From assembly GCF_016863335.1 (NCBI RefSeq), contig NZ_BOOR01000007.1:389857-453856 (forward strand): a stretch of DNA of 64,000 nucleotides, given 5' to 3'. Both the position numbers and the translations under genes were made by a program. The notes under the pieces are model-generated. The model was not told the DNA's origin, did not search any database, and saw only the letters and a program-made list of their open reading frames with translations. Source of the DNA: Planotetraspora thailandica. GTDB taxonomy: Bacteria > Actinomycetota > Actinomycetes > Streptosporangiales > Streptosporangiaceae. This document shows, one piece after another, positions 45,058 to 56,370 of the stretch (positions are counted from its first letter, which is position 1; each line of letters starts with the position of its first letter).

Positions 45058-45858
45058 TTAAGCGAACGGGAAGTTGATGACGCCCTTGGCGACCAGCCGC
45101 ACGTACAGGTCGGCGATCATGACCGAGTACATCGAGGCCCAGGCGAACTGCTGGTGCCTGGCATTGAGCTTCGAGACGAAGGTCCACGCCTTGTACCGCA
45201 GCGGATGCTTCGAGAAGTGGTTCAGGCGGCCGGCGGTGATGTGGCGGCAGGAGTGGCAGCCGAGGGTGTAGCAGAAGATCAGAACGGCGTTGGCCAGCAG
45301 GATGAGCGTGCCGAGGCCCACGTGGCCCCAGTTGCCGTGCTCGTCGCGGAACGCGAGGACCGCGTCGTAGGCGAGGATCGCGCCGATGACCACCGCGAGG
45401 TAGAAGAAGTAGCGGTGGACGTTCTGGATGATCAGCGGGAGCCTGGTCTCACCCGAGTACTTCGTGTGAGGCTCGGAGACGGCGCAGGCCGGCGGCGACA
45501 GCCAGAACGACCGGTAGTAGGACTTGCGGTAGTAGTAACAGGTCAGCCGGAACCCACCCGGCAGGCCGAGGATCAACAGGCCGGGCGGCAGGGTGTACCA
45601 GTCCCCGAACGGCGCGAGGCCCAGGAAGCGTGCTCCTTCGGGGCACGAGGTCGCCAGGCAGGGCGACGAGAAGGGTGCGATGTACGGCTCGGCGAAGTAG
45701 CTCTTGTCGAGGATCGCCCAAATTCCATAGATCAGGAACGACATGAGCCCGGCGAAGGTCAGCGCCGGAGTCAGCCACCACCTGTCTGTGCGTAGCGTGC
45801 GCACATTGAGTTGCGCGCGTTGCTTCCTTATGGGGCTCTCGGCCGTTGTCTGGGTCAT
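45058..45858 (-). CDS. Succinate dehydrogenase membrane anchor (Rv0249c-like cytochrome b-type subunit)
   Basis: 266 residues with five predicted helices, among them ALTFAGLMSFLIYGIWAIL, FYLAVVIGAILAYDAVLAF and LGTLILLANAVLIFCYTLGC. Histidines in QNVHRYFFYL, CHSCRHIT and ARHQQFAW are candidate haem or quinone-site ligands. It is long and unlike classical SdhC/SdhD pairs, matching the single anchor of mycobacterial Sdh1. Start MTQTTAE at 45858. First gene of the operon, 10 nt before sdhA. The 102-bp spacer to the response regulator gene shows no clear element. Confidence 0.87.
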   Translation of the reverse strand: MTQTTAESPIRKQRAQLNVRTLRTDRWWLTPALTFAGLMSFLIYGIWAILDKSYFAEPYIAPFSSPCLATSCPEGARFLGLAPFGDWYTLPPGLLILGLPGGFRLTCYYYRKSYYRSFWLSPPACAVSEPHTKYSGETRLPLIIQNVHRYFFYLAVVIGAILAYDAVLAFRDEHGNWGHVGLGTLILLANAVLIFCYTLGCHSCRHITAGRLNHFSKHPLRYKAWTFVSKLNARHQQFAWASMYSVMIADLYVRLVAKGVINFPFA

Positions 45859-45960
45859 CAGAGACTTTCCACCCTCTGGCACGCGTATGGTGGGGGAAAC
45901 ATTACGACGGCCGCATCCCAAAGTGTGAGGAGCGTCACTCCCAACCGTCTGTGATTCCCG

Positions 45961-46398
45961 TCACTTCCCCGGCAGTTTGACCACGGTCACGAAGAAATCG
46001 TCGATCTGTCGCACTACCCGGATGAACTGGTTGAAATCAACCGGTTTCGTTACGTACGCGTTGGCGTGCAGGTTGTAACCCTTGAGGATATCCTGCTCCG
46101 CTTCCGATGTGGTAAGGATCACCACCGGGATGGCTCGCAGCGTGGGATCGTTCTTGATCTCCTGGAGCACCTCGAAGCCGTCGATCCGCGGCAGGTTGAG
46201 GTCGAGCAGGATCAGGTCGGGCCTGGGCACGTCGTCGTAGGGTCCCTCGCCCCGGAGGAACGCCAGCGCCTGCTCCCCGTCGTGCACCACGTGGAGCCGG
46301 TTGCCGACCTTGTTGTAGGTGAAGGCCTCCTTGGTGAGGAGCACGTCCCCCGGGTCGTCCTCGACCAGGAGCACCTCGATCGGGCGGAAATCAGGCAT
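45961..46398 (-). CDS. Single-domain response regulator (Rcp1-like)
   Basis: 145 residues, only a receiver domain: acidic pair in LLVEDDPGD, phospho-acceptor Asp in LILLDLNLP, Thr in VILTTS and Lys in YVTKPVD. The long loop after [27 protein letters not shown] is typical of phytochrome-associated Rcp1 regulators. Its ATG lies inside the end of the upstream kinase gene (8-nt overlap), so the kinase is the likely phosphodonor. It has no output domain and must act through a partner. Confidence 0.92.
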   Translation of the reverse strand: MPDFRPIEVLLVEDDPGDVLLTKEAFTYNKVGNRLHVVHDGEQALAFLRGEGPYDDVPRPDLILLDLNLPRIDGFEVLQEIKNDPTLRAIPVVILTTSEAEQDILKGYNLHANAYVTKPVDFNQFIRVVRQIDDFFVTVVKLPGK

Positions 46399-47977
46399 CG
46401 GGGTCTCCCACGGGCGGCAGCGTCCAGCGGAACGTGGCGCCATGCGACTCGCTGGGCCCGTCGCCGGAGTCCAGCCAGATCCGGCCGCCGTGATATTCAA
46501 CGATCTTGCGGCACAGCGCCAGGCCGATGCCGGTCCCCGGGTAGACGTCGCGCGGATGCAAACGCTGAAAAATCAGGAAAATGCGGTCGGCGTACCGGGG
46601 GTCGACGCCGATCCCGTTGTCCGCGCAGCTGAACTCCCACATGTCACCGTCCCGCCGTACGCCGATGTGAACGCGGGGCGGGTCGGCGGAGCGGAACTTC
46701 ACCGCGTTGCCGACCAGGTTCTGGAAGAGCTGGGTCAGCAGCGGGATGTTGCCCAGCACCTCGGGCAGGTCATCGTGGGTGACGGCGGCGTCGGCGTCGC
46801 CGAGCAGGGCGTCCAGGTTGCGCAGGGCCGCGGCCAGGGCGTCTCCCGACGGCGCGGGGTGCAGCTCGCCGCCCACCCGGCCGACCCGGGAGAAGTCGAG
46901 CAGGTCGTTGATCAGCAGCTGCATGCGCTTGGCGCCGTCGACGGAGAAGGCGATGTACTGCTTGGCGCGGTCGTCGAGCTGGTCGCCGTACCGCTGTTCG
47001 AGCAACTGGCTGAAGCTCGCGACCTTGCGCAGGGGTTCCTGCAGGTCGTGGCTGGCCACATAGGCGAACTGCTCCAGCTCGCCGTTGGAACGCTGGAGTT
47101 CCCGCGTCTGGTCGGCGAGCGCCTGGCGCGCCTCCACGGCCGTGCGCCACTCCGTGACGATGCGGCGGCGCATGCCGTCCACGTGTCCCGACAACTCGCG
47201 CAGCTCGGCGGGCCTGTCGACGCCGAGCTCGTGGTCGAAGTCGCCGGCGGCCACCGTCCTGACCTGCTCGGCCAGCCGTCCCACGGGGCGGACCACGACC
47301 TGGCGCACGATGATCCCGCAGCCGATCACCGCGACCACCACGGCGCCCACGAGCGCCCAGATCGAGACGTAGATCGTGCGCCAGCCGTCGTCCAGCTTGG
47401 CCTTGCCGAGGTCGTGCAGCCGGTTGAGCTCGGCCTGCTGAGAGCTCAGCGCCGCCCTGATCCGGCTGAAACGATCGACGTTGACCTTGGCCAGATCGCG
47501 GTTGAGCGCCTGGGTGCCGACCTTGGGCACCGCGTCGGCGATCTTCTGCGCGTAGTCCCTGCGCCACTCGGCTGCCGCCACGCTCAGCCGGTTGAGCTCG
47601 GCCCGCACGGAGGAGGAGTCGGGGAGCCGGGGGATCGACCAGGTGATGGCGGAGGTCGCCCTCTTCTCGTCGATGACGGCCCGCTTGTAGTCCTGGAGGT
47701 ATTCGGCGTTCGCGGTCAGGCCGTAGCCCCGGATGGCGTCCTCCTGCGCCTGGAGCGCCGTGGAGATCTCCAGGGTGTGCAGAGCCGAGGGGTCGATGAC
47801 GTCGACCAGCGACTTCCTGGCGTCCTGCGTCTGGCCGAGCGTGATCAGGATGGCGGTGACCCCGAGCACGAAGACGAAGGCGGAAGCCGTACCGGCCAGG
47901 ACGAACCAGCGGGCGAGGGGCAGCGTCCCGCGTACGGCGGGGTCGGCGAGCGGGGGGAGGGGTTCAGGCCGCTTCAT
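46391..47977 (-). CDS. Membrane histidine kinase with CHASE3-type sensor
   Basis: 528 residues. Helix 1 ([21 protein letters not shown], about 20-40) and helix 2 (about 185-210) bracket an all-helical outer domain of CHASE3 type. HAMP follows (about 210-265; [17 protein letters not shown]). The phospho-acceptor is in [18 protein letters not shown] (about 300), a phytochrome-like HisKA, and the ATPase has [16 protein letters not shown] and [12 protein letters not shown] 47977 overlaps the stop of the phosphatase gene (ATGA), so all three genes form one translationally coupled signalling operon. The frame continues far upstream but only inside that gene. Confidence 0.92.
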   Translation of the reverse strand: MKRPEPLPPLADPAVRGTLPLARWFVLAGTASAFVFVLGVTAILITLGQTQDARKSLVDVIDPSALHTLEISTALQAQEDAIRGYGLTANAEYLQDYKRAVIDEKRATSAITWSIPRLPDSSSVRAELNRLSVAAAEWRRDYAQKIADAVPKVGTQALNRDLAKVNVDRFSRIRAALSSQQAELNRLHDLGKAKLDDGWRTIYVSIWALVGAVVVAVIGCGIIVRQVVVRPVGRLAEQVRTVAAGDFDHELGVDRPAELRELSGHVDGMRRRIVTEWRTAVEARQALADQTRELQRSNGELEQFAYVASHDLQEPLRKVASFSQLLEQRYGDQLDDRAKQYIAFSVDGAKRMQLLINDLLDFSRVGRVGGELHPAPSGDALAAALRNLDALLGDADAAVTHDDLPEVLGNIPLLTQLFQNLVGNAVKFRSADPPRVHIGVRRDGDMWEFSCADNGIGVDPRYADRIFLIFQRLHPRDVYPGTGIGLALCRKIVEYHGGRIWLDSGDGPSESHGATFRWTLPPVGDPDA

Positions 47978-49155
47978 GGCGATTCCGGTTTCCGGGAGAC
48001 CAGGACGGCGGCGACGTCGTCGCTCAGGGCGTCGCCGACCTCCGCGATGATCCGGTCGAGGTCGACCCCGCCCTGTTCGCGCACGAGGTCGGCCAGCCCC
48101 TCGGTGCCGAGCAGGTCGTGCTCGGCGCCAACGGCGGCCTCGATCAGGCCGTCGGTGTAGAGCAGCAGCGACCAGTCGTCGCCGAGTTCCAGGTCGATCG
48201 GGGCCCATTCGACGTCGTCGAAGATGCCGAGAGGCGGCCCCGAGGGCATCTCGGTGACGACGTCGACTGAGCCGTCGCGGATCACCAGGGGTGACGGATG
48301 CCCCACCACGTGCAGGCGCGCGCGGCTCAGGCCGGGGTCGATGGTGGCGGTGCACAGGGTGGTGAAGATCTCGGGTGACTTGCGTTCGTTGCGCAGCAGC
48401 GCGTCGAGCGTGGCCAGCACGTCGGCGCCGGTGTGGCCGGCCAGCACGAGGGTCCGCCAGCCGATGCGCAGGGCCGTGCCGAGCGCCGCCTCGTCCGGTC
48501 CGTGGCCGCAGACGTCCCCGATCAGCACGTGCACCGACCCGTCGGCGGTCTGCACGGTGTCCCAGAAGTCGCCCGCCAGCAGGCCGCGCACCCGGCCGGG
48601 CAGGTAGCGCGTCTGGTGGTGGAGCGAGGCCGCCTCGAGCAGCGGCACGGGAAGCAGGCCGCGCTCCAGGCGGGCGTTCTCCTGGCCGACGATGCGTTCT
48701 TCCACCAGTTCGCGCATGGCGACGTCGGCGCGTTTGCGTTCGATGGCGTAGCGGATGGCCCGCGACAGGAGCCGGCCGTCCACGTCCTGCTTGACCAGGA
48801 AGTCCTCGGCTCCGGCCGCGACGGCCTCGATCCCCACATGGGCGTCGGCAAGGCCGGTGAGCACCAGCACGGCCGTGTCGGGGGCCATCGCCAGCACCTG
48901 CTGCAGGGCCTCGAGCCCCGTCGCGTCCGGCAGGGACAGGTCGACCAGCACGCACTGCACGTCGTCGGTCAGCCGATCGCGGCCCTCGGCCAGGGTTCGC
49001 GCCCAGGTGATCTTCGGTGGCCTCTCGGCGTCCGCCAGCAACTCCTCGACGAGGAAGGCGTCGGCCGTGTCGTCCTCGATCAGCAGGAGCGTCAAAGGGT
49101 CTGGCAGGTCGGGCGACGACGTGATCACGAACGCCTCTCGGAGCGCGGGGAACAC
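47974..49155 (-). CDS. Receiver-domain PP2C/SpoIIE-type serine phosphatase (RsbU/RssB-like)
   Basis: About 393 residues. A receiver domain (about 20-140) has IEDDTAD, the phospho-acceptor in VLVDLSLPDA, and VLTGLAD. After a short helix comes the SpoIIE phosphatase with metal-binding Asp in LLAGDFWD, IGDVCGHGPDEAALG, and YTDGLIEA. Such proteins dephosphorylate anti-sigma antagonists and so free sigma factors when the receiver is phosphorylated. No anti-sigma or antagonist gene is adjacent. GTG 49155 (TAGATT 9 nt upstream) is used; GTG 49128 with GAGAGG 5 nt upstream is the alternative. Confidence 0.9.
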   Translation of the reverse strand: MFPALREAFVITSSPDLPDPLTLLLIEDDTADAFLVEELLADAERPPKITWARTLAEGRDRLTDDVQCVLVDLSLPDATGLEALQQVLAMAPDTAVLVLTGLADAHVGIEAVAAGAEDFLVKQDVDGRLLSRAIRYAIERKRADVAMRELVEERIVGQENARLERGLLPVPLLEAASLHHQTRYLPGRVRGLLAGDFWDTVQTADGSVHVLIGDVCGHGPDEAALGTALRIGWRTLVLAGHTGADVLATLDALLRNERKSPEIFTTLCTATIDPGLSRARLHVVGHPSPLVIRDGSVDVVTEMPSGPPLGIFDDVEWAPIDLELGDDWSLLLYTDGLIEAAVGAEHDLLGTEGLADLVREQGGVDLDRIIAEVGDALSDDVAAVLVSRKPESP

Positions 49156-49187
49156 GGTCGGGAAAATCTACCGTCGGTGTAGGGCCA

Positions 49188-50123
49188 CTATATGGGCTCT
49201 TGGTCGGCCAGAGACTCGATTCCCTGGGGAAGAGTCCCGTGACCGGCGGCCTCCACCAGGTACGACAGCAGCACCCCGCGGAAGGCGTGCGCGGCCCGCG
49301 TCGGCTCGACGTCCTTGCGGCGGGCGAGCGCGACGGTACGGCGCAGCCCGGGGACGATCGGCGTGCCGACCAGCCTCGGCCGGTTGTCCAGGACCATCGA
49401 CGGCACCACGGCGATCCCGAGCCCGGCCTCGACGAATCGCAGGACGGCGTCCATCTCGCCGCCCTCGACGGCGAACCGCGGCTCGAACCCGGCCTGCCTG
49501 CACGCGGTCAGCGTCGCCTCGCGCAGGTCGTAGCCCCGCCGGAACATCACCAGGGGGCGTCCGCGCAGATCGTCGATCCGCATGTACGGCCGGCGCCCCG
49601 GCTTGGAGGCCGAGGCGACCACGAGGTCCTCCCGCAGGATCTCCTCGGTGACCAGAGAGGGGTCGCTGCTCTGCAGCGGCAGGATGATCAGAGCCAGGTC
49701 GAGTTGGCCCCGGGCGAGGTCGCGCACGAGGTCGCGGGAGCCGCCCTCCTCCACCTGGAGCTCGATGCCCGGATACTCCCCGTGGAAGCGGGCCAGCACG
49801 TCGGCCAGCAGTCCCGCGCACAGCGAGGGCGTGGCGCCGAGCCGTACCCTTCCGCGCCGGAGGCCGGCCAGTTCCGCGATCTCGCGGCGGGCGGTGTCCG
49901 CGTCGGCCAGCATGCGGCGGGCGAGGGGGAGCAGCGCCTCCCCGGCCGGTGTGAGGGTCACGTTGCCCCGCGCCCGGCTGAACAGCGGGGCGCCGAGTTC
50001 GGTCTCGAGGGCCTTGATCTGCTTGCTCAGGGATGGCTGGGCGACTCGCGTGCGCTCGGCGGCGTGGGTGAAGTGCCGGGTCTCGGCCACCGCGACGAAG
50101 TAGGCGAGCTGTTGGAACTGCAT
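49188..50123 (-). CDS. LysR-family transcriptional regulator
   Basis: 311 residues. N-terminal HTH: LAYFVAVAETRHFTHAAERTRVAQPSLSKQIKALETELG, then LFSRARGNVTLTPAGE. The ligand domain begins at about 90 (VRLGATPSL). GAAGGTG lies upstream of the ATG. It is divergent from the sdhCAB operon, and the spacer holds a T-N11-A site, so it very likely controls that operon and itself. The effector is unknown; succinate or another C4 acid would be logical. Confidence 0.93.
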   Translation of the reverse strand: MQFQQLAYFVAVAETRHFTHAAERTRVAQPSLSKQIKALETELGAPLFSRARGNVTLTPAGEALLPLARRMLADADTARREIAELAGLRRGRVRLGATPSLCAGLLADVLARFHGEYPGIELQVEEGGSRDLVRDLARGQLDLALIILPLQSSDPSLVTEEILREDLVVASASKPGRRPYMRIDDLRGRPLVMFRRGYDLREATLTACRQAGFEPRFAVEGGEMDAVLRFVEAGLGIAVVPSMVLDNRPRLVGTPIVPGLRRTVALARRKDVEPTRAAHAFRGVLLSYLVEAAGHGTLPQGIESLADQEPI

Positions 50124-50195
50124 GCGTCACCTTCGTGTGAGATTCCTCGCACTCAGGCCGGCGCTGTCACGGTCGGGAGCCGTACGGGCTGAGCG

Positions 50196-50212
50196 GATAG
50201 TCGCAGGCTATC
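50196..50212. promoter_or_regulatory. LysR-type binding site between lysR and sdhC
   Basis: GATAG-TCGCAGG-CTATC, a perfect 5-bp inverted repeat with 7-bp spacer that contains the T-N11-A core. It lies 73 bp from the lysR start and 60 bp from the sdhC start, where an activator site is expected. Confidence 0.7.
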
Positions 50213-50271
50213 GAAACCAGACCTGCGATGACTTGGACGCCCCAATGGCGGCGAACCTAGCGTCAGGAGTC

Positions 50272-50999
50272 GTGACAGCCACTCTTGACCACAAAGTGGA
50301 CCACCGGCCGGATCGTCCGGCCGGTCGGCGGCCACACGGCTTCTACGGATCCTCGAACGGCAAGAAGGCGGTCATGGCCGTCACGGGCGCCGTTCTCGTG
50401 CTGTTCCTGGTCGGCCACATGCTGGGGAACCTGAAGGTCTTCCTCGGCGCCGACTCGTTCAATCACTACGCGGAGTGGCTGCGCACCGTGGGCGAGCCCG
50501 CGCTCCCGCACCGCACGCTGCTGACCATCGTCGAGATCGTGCTCACGCTCGCCGTGGTGCTGCACATGTGGTCGGCGGTCTCGCTCGCGCGGCGCGCGGC
50601 CAAGGCGCGCCCCGTCAAGTACGCGGCCCGGGTGAAGCCTCAGGCCGGCGGATATGCCACCCGGACCATGCGGTACGGCGGCGTGATCGTCCTTCTCTTC
50701 GTGATCTGGCACCTGCTCGACCTCACCTTCGGGGTCGTCAACCCCGAGGGCGGATCGGCTACGCCGTACGACCGGGTGGTGGCCGACTTCGCGCCCGGTC
50801 GCTGGTGGGTCACGGTGTTCTACCTGGTCGCCCTGGTGATGGTCGGCCTTCATCTGCGGCACGGCCTGTGGAGCGCGCTCCAGACGCTCGGCCTGGCCCA
50901 TCGTTACCGCGCGCTCAAGGCGGCCTCCACCGTGGTGTCCGTCGTGCTCGTGGCCGGATTCGTCGCCGTACCCGTCACCGTGATGATCGGAGTGGTGAA

Positions 51000-51003
<4 letters not shown>
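50272..51003 (+). CDS. sdhC: Succinate dehydrogenase cytochrome b subunit (sdhCAB type)
   Basis: 243 residues with five helices: [23 protein letters not shown] (first haem His), [66 protein letters not shown] and a last one near the C-terminus. This is the single-chain dihaem anchor of Bacillus/Wolinella-type complexes. GTG 50272 is preferred because TAGCGT lies 8 nt upstream; ATG 50245 adds nine residues and has no ribosome site. Its stop overlaps the ATG of sdhA (ATGA). Confidence 0.9.
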
Positions 51004-52931
<1,928 letters not shown>

Positions 52932-52963
52932 GCGAGCGCGCCACAAGCACGGGGAAGGCGGGC

Positions 52964-53704
52964 ATGAACCTGACCCTCAAGATCTGGCGGCAGAACGGCG
53001 CGGCCGACCGCGGTCAGATGGTGACCTACCAGGTCGACGACGTCTCGCCGGACATGTCCTTCCTGGAGATGCTCGACGTGCTCAACGAGCGGCTGACCCT
53101 GGAGGGCGCGGACCCGGTCGCCTTCGACCACGACTGTCGCGAGGGCATCTGCGGCATGTGCGGCATGGTCATCAACGGCGTCGCCCACGGCGAGCAGCGC
53201 GCCACCACGACGTGCCAGCTCCACATGCGCCACTTCAGGGACGGCGACACGATCACGATCGAGCCGTGGCGGGCCGCGCCGTTCCCCGTGGTCAAGGACC
53301 TCGTGGTCGACCGGTCGGCCTTCGACCGGATCATCCAGGCCGGCGGTTTCATCTCGGTGCCCGCCGGGTCGGCGCCCGACGCCCACGCCGTGCCGGTGCC
53401 CAAGGCCGACGCGGACGCGGCGTTCGACGCCGCCACCTGCATCGGCTGCGGCGCCTGCGTGGCGGCCTGCCCGAACGGCTCGGCCTCGCTGTTCACCGCC
53501 GCCAAGATCACCCACCTGGGCCTGCTCCCGCAGGGCCAGCCCGAGCGGGCCTCGCGCGCCAAGGCCATGGTCGAGCAGATGGACGCCGAGGGCTTCGGCG
53601 GCTGCACGAACACCGGCGAGTGCACCGCGGTGTGCCCCAAGGGCATCCCGCTGGACGCCATCGCGCGCATGAACGCCGACTACCTCAAGACGGCGGGCAA
53701 GTAA
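52964..53704 (+). CDS. sdhB: Succinate dehydrogenase/fumarate reductase iron-sulfur subunit (sdhCAB type)
   Basis: 246 residues. Cluster ligands: [11 protein letters not shown] with TTC (2Fe-2S, about 60-85), [12 protein letters not shown] (4Fe-4S, about 160) and [16 protein letters not shown] (3Fe-4S, about 210). ATG 52964 with GGAAGG upstream gives the usual [10 protein letters not shown] start. A GTG at 52928 overlaps the sdhA stop (GTGA) and would add 12 residues. A terminator follows 5 nt after the stop. Confidence 0.94.
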   Translation: MNLTLKIWRQNGAADRGQMVTYQVDDVSPDMSFLEMLDVLNERLTLEGADPVAFDHDCREGICGMCGMVINGVAHGEQRATTTCQLHMRHFRDGDTITIEPWRAAPFPVVKDLVVDRSAFDRIIQAGGFISVPAGSAPDAHAVPVPKADADAAFDAATCIGCGACVAACPNGSASLFTAAKITHLGLLPQGQPERASRAKAMVEQMDAEGFGGCTNTGECTAVCPKGIPLDAIARMNADYLKTAGK

Positions 53705-53708
53705 CCCA

Positions 53709-53752
53709 GAACGCCGTGATGGACGCCCCCGTGGGAATCCATCACGGCGTTC
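53709..53752. terminator. Terminator between sdhB and the Clp_N gene
   Basis: Perfect 15-bp stem GAACGCCGTGATGGA/TCCATCACGGCGTTC with a 14-nt loop. It sits at a convergent junction 7 bp from the stop of the next gene and can act in both directions. Confidence 0.85.
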
Positions 53753-53759
53753 ACCTGTC

Positions 53760-54341
53760 TTACGGCCGCTGCCGGGGCGGGCCGCCGATCTCCGCGCGGA
53801 CCTCGGTGCCCAGGGCCGCGAGGTCGACGCCGGTGTCGGCGAGGATTCTGGCGCCGAGGCCCTCGCCCTCGCGGATCAGGCCGAGCAGGATGTGGCCGTC
53901 GCGGATGTCGCGGCTCTTGAGCGCGAGGGCCTCGCGCAGGGACAGTTCCAGGACCTTCTTCGCGCGCGGGCCGAACGGGATGCTGCGCCCGCTGACCAGG
54001 ATGCCCCTGTGGTCCCTGCTGGGACTGCGGTCGAGGGCGCCCGGCCCGAAGGCGGCCTCGATCTTCTCCCTGACCGCCGACAGGTCGATGCCGATGGACT
54101 CGAGAGCGTCCGCGTCAAGGTCGCCGGCCGGAGGAGCGCCGACGGCCTGCACGATCGCGGCGGACGCCCGGCCGTGATCAAGTCCGTGCCCGTTGAGGAG
54201 CCGTGCGGAGACGGTGCCGGGCTGCTCCAGGAGGCCGAGGAGAAGGTGCTCGGTCCCGATGCGGTCGTGCCGCAGCCGCCGGGCGTTCTCCATGGCCAGT
54301 TTGACCGTCTGCCGGGCCTCGTCGGTGAATCGTTCGAACAT
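53760..54341 (-). CDS. Clp N-terminal (ClpC/ClpA R-domain) protein without ATPase
   Basis: 193 residues with two Clp_N repeats: FERFTDEARQTVKLAMENARRLRHDRIGTEHLLLGLL at the start and FGPRAKKVLELSLREALALKSRDIRDGHILLGLI at about 125-165. It lacks any AAA+ module, so it may act as a free adaptor or decoy for Clp chaperones, or as a sensor. It follows a small HTH gene after 3 nt; this pairing is common in actinomycetes. Confidence 0.88.
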   Translation of the reverse strand: MFERFTDEARQTVKLAMENARRLRHDRIGTEHLLLGLLEQPGTVSARLLNGHGLDHGRASAAIVQAVGAPPAGDLDADALESIGIDLSAVREKIEAAFGPGALDRSPSRDHRGILVSGRSIPFGPRAKKVLELSLREALALKSRDIRDGHILLGLIREGEGLGARILADTGVDLAALGTEVRAEIGGPPRQRP

Positions 54342-54344
54342 CGT

Positions 54345-54578
54345 CTATTTCTCCCGCCTCAACAGTCCCCGTCCGCCCGCGTACTTCTTGTGCACCGCCT
54401 GCCGCGTCACTCCCAGCAGGGTCGCGATGTCCTGCCAGGACCAGCCCGCGGCCCGTGCGTTCTCCACCTGCAGTGCTTCCAGCCGCTCCACCAGCACCCG
54501 CAGGGCCTGCACGGCGCGCAGCCCTGTGGCCGGATCGCGGCTGGCGGCGTCGTCGGTCAGCCGTGCCGTATCGCTCAT
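54345..54578 (-). CDS. Small HTH DNA-binding protein
   Basis: 77 residues. A helix near 20-40 (VLVERLEALQVENARAAG) is followed by a helix-turn-helix, WSWQDIATLLGVTRQAVHKKYAGG. It is co-transcribed with the Clp_N gene. The ATG is 6 nt after a perfect -10 element, so it is leaderless. Two palindromes in the promoter suggest autorepression by this protein. Confidence 0.88.
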   Translation of the reverse strand: MSDTARLTDDAASRDPATGLRAVQALRVLVERLEALQVENARAAGWSWQDIATLLGVTRQAVHKKYAGGRGLLRREK

Positions 54579-54624
54579 GCTGTCAACCTAAATTGACACC
54601 GCAAGGATGTCAACCTTGGTTGAC
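54579..54624 (-). promoter_or_regulatory. Leaderless promoter with two overlapping operators
   Basis: Minus strand: TTGACA (54613-54608), exactly 17 nt, TAGGTT (54590-54585), 6 nt, ATG. Operator 1 is TGTCAA-N6-TTGACA (54581-54598) over the -10. Operator 2 is GTCAACC-TT-GGTTGAC (54609-54624) over the -35. They share the direct repeat TGTCAACCT. Confidence 0.8.
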
Positions 54625-54670
54625 GCAGGAAAATCATTTGCCCCATGACCTGCGATCTTGCGAGCCTAGG

Positions 54671-56368
54671 ATGGCCATGATTTCCTTGCCTGTCGCCGAT
54701 CCCGGCACTCCAGACGCCCGCGGGCCCTTCCGGTACCTGTGGTGGACCGCGCGTGTCCAGGGCCGCATGATGCTGATCGGCATCGGGCTCGCCATCGTGT
54801 GGTGGCTCGGGCAGGCGTTCGTGCCCGCGGCGCTCGGCAAGGCGATCGACGCCCTGGCCGCCGACGACACCGGCCGGCTGGCCGAATGGGCGGGCGTCGT
54901 GCTCGGGCTCGGCGTCATCCAGGCGGCCGCGGGCGTGCTGCGGCACCGGTACGCCGTGTTCACCTGGTTGTCCGCGGCCTACCGCACGGTCCAGGTCACC
55001 ACCCGGCAGGCGACCCGGCTGGGTGCGACGCTGCCCAAACGCCTGTCCACCGGCGAGGTGGTGAGCGTGGGCAACTCCGACATCGCCCACATCGGCAACT
55101 CGATGGACATCCTGCTGAGGGGCACGGGCGCGTTCGTCGCCATCGTCACGGTGACGGTGATCCTTCTCAGCACGTCGTTGCCGCTCGGGCTGATCGTGCT
55201 GATCGGTGTGCCGGTGATGGCGGCGGCCGTCGCGCCCCTGCTCCGGCCGCTCCACAAACGCCAGCACGCGCAACGCGACCTGCAGGGCGATCTCGCGACC
55301 CGCGCCTCCGACATCGTCGCCGGCCTGCGGGTGCTGCGCGGCATCGGCGGCGAGGCGGTCTTCGCCGCGCGCTACCGCGAGGAGTCCCAGCGCGTACGGC
55401 AGGCGGGCGTGCGGGTGGCCTCGGTCGAGTCGGCCCTGGAGGGCGCGCAGATCCTCCTGCCCGGCCTGCTCATCGCCGGCGTCACGTGGCTGGGCGCCCA
55501 TTTCGCCATGGAGGGGCAGATCACCCCCGGGCAGCTCGTCGCGTTCTACGGTTACGCGATGTTCCTGATCGGCCCGTTGCGCACGCTCACGGAGGCCGCC
55601 GACCGGCTGACCAAGGGTCACGTCGCGGCCCGCCGCATCTGCCGGATCCTCGTGCTCGAGCCGGAGATCTCCGGAGGAACGGGCACGGCACCGCGAAACG
55701 GGGTTCTGCTTGACGGCCGATCAGGCGTGGCCGTACGGCCGGGCCGTCTGACCGCGCTCGTGACGGCGACGCCCGAGGAAGCCGCGGAGATCGCCGACCG
55801 GCTGGGCCGCTACGCGCCGGGTGAGGTGACCCTCGGCGGCGTCGCCTTGGAGACGCTGCCGGTCGCCGAGGTCAGGCGGCACATCCTGGTCGCCGACAAC
55901 GCCGCGATGTTGTTCACCGGACGCCTGCGCGACGAGCTCGACGTTCGGGGCCACGCCGCCGACGACGACGTGGCGGCGGCGCTGCACGCGGCGTGCGCCG
56001 ACGATGTCGTCGAGGCGCTTCCCGACGGGCTGGAGGCCCGCGTCGCCGAGTCAGGCAGGGAGTTCTCCGGCGGACAGCGGCAACGACTGCGCCTGGCCCG
56101 CGCGCTGATCGCCGACCCGGAGATCCTGGTCCTGGTCGAGCCGACCAGCGCCGTCGACGCGCATACGGAGGCGCGCATCGCCGACCGGCTCGGCAAGGCG
56201 CGCGCGGGCCGCACGACGCTGGTCTGCACGACCAGCCCGCTCGTCCTCGATCGGGCCGACCTCGTGTTGTACGTCGAGGACGGCAAGGTCCGGGCCGAAG
56301 GAAGCCACCGGGAGCTGCTCCGGGCCGAGCCCGGATACGCGTCCACCGTCATCAGAGGGGAGGGCTGA
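54671..56368 (+). CDS. ABC exporter half-transporter with degenerate ATP site
   Basis: 565 residues: six-helix type IV exporter domain (about 1-320), then an ATPase domain. The Walker A position reads LTALVTATPEEAAEIADRL, with no GxxGxGK[ST], and the Walker B Asp is Val (ILVLVEPTSAVD). The signature REFSGGQRQRLRLARAL is intact. So this subunit cannot bind ATP at its own P-loop but offers a good signature to its partner encoded 2 nt downstream. Together they would form a heterodimer with one working site. Start ATG 54671 or 54677. Substrate unknown. Confidence 0.88.
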   Translation: MAMISLPVADPGTPDARGPFRYLWWTARVQGRMMLIGIGLAIVWWLGQAFVPAALGKAIDALAADDTGRLAEWAGVVLGLGVIQAAAGVLRHRYAVFTWLSAAYRTVQVTTRQATRLGATLPKRLSTGEVVSVGNSDIAHIGNSMDILLRGTGAFVAIVTVTVILLSTSLPLGLIVLIGVPVMAAAVAPLLRPLHKRQHAQRDLQGDLATRASDIVAGLRVLRGIGGEAVFAARYREESQRVRQAGVRVASVESALEGAQILLPGLLIAGVTWLGAHFAMEGQITPGQLVAFYGYAMFLIGPLRTLTEAADRLTKGHVAARRICRILVLEPEISGGTGTAPRNGVLLDGRSGVAVRPGRLTALVTATPEEAAEIADRLGRYAPGEVTLGGVALETLPVAEVRRHILVADNAAMLFTGRLRDELDVRGHAADDDVAAALHAACADDVVEALPDGLEARVAESGREFSGGQRQRLRLARALIADPEILVLVEPTSAVDAHTEARIADRLGKARAGRTTLVCTTSPLVLDRADLVLYVEDGKVRAEGSHRELLRAEPGYASTVIRGEG

Positions 56369-56370
56369 CC

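Noticed and set aside
47978..48955. N-terminal extension of the histidine kinase frame
   Set aside because: Upstream of ATG 47977 the frame runs inside the receiver-PP2C gene and encodes only Arg/Gly/Pro-rich sequence; the ATGA overlap marks the true start.
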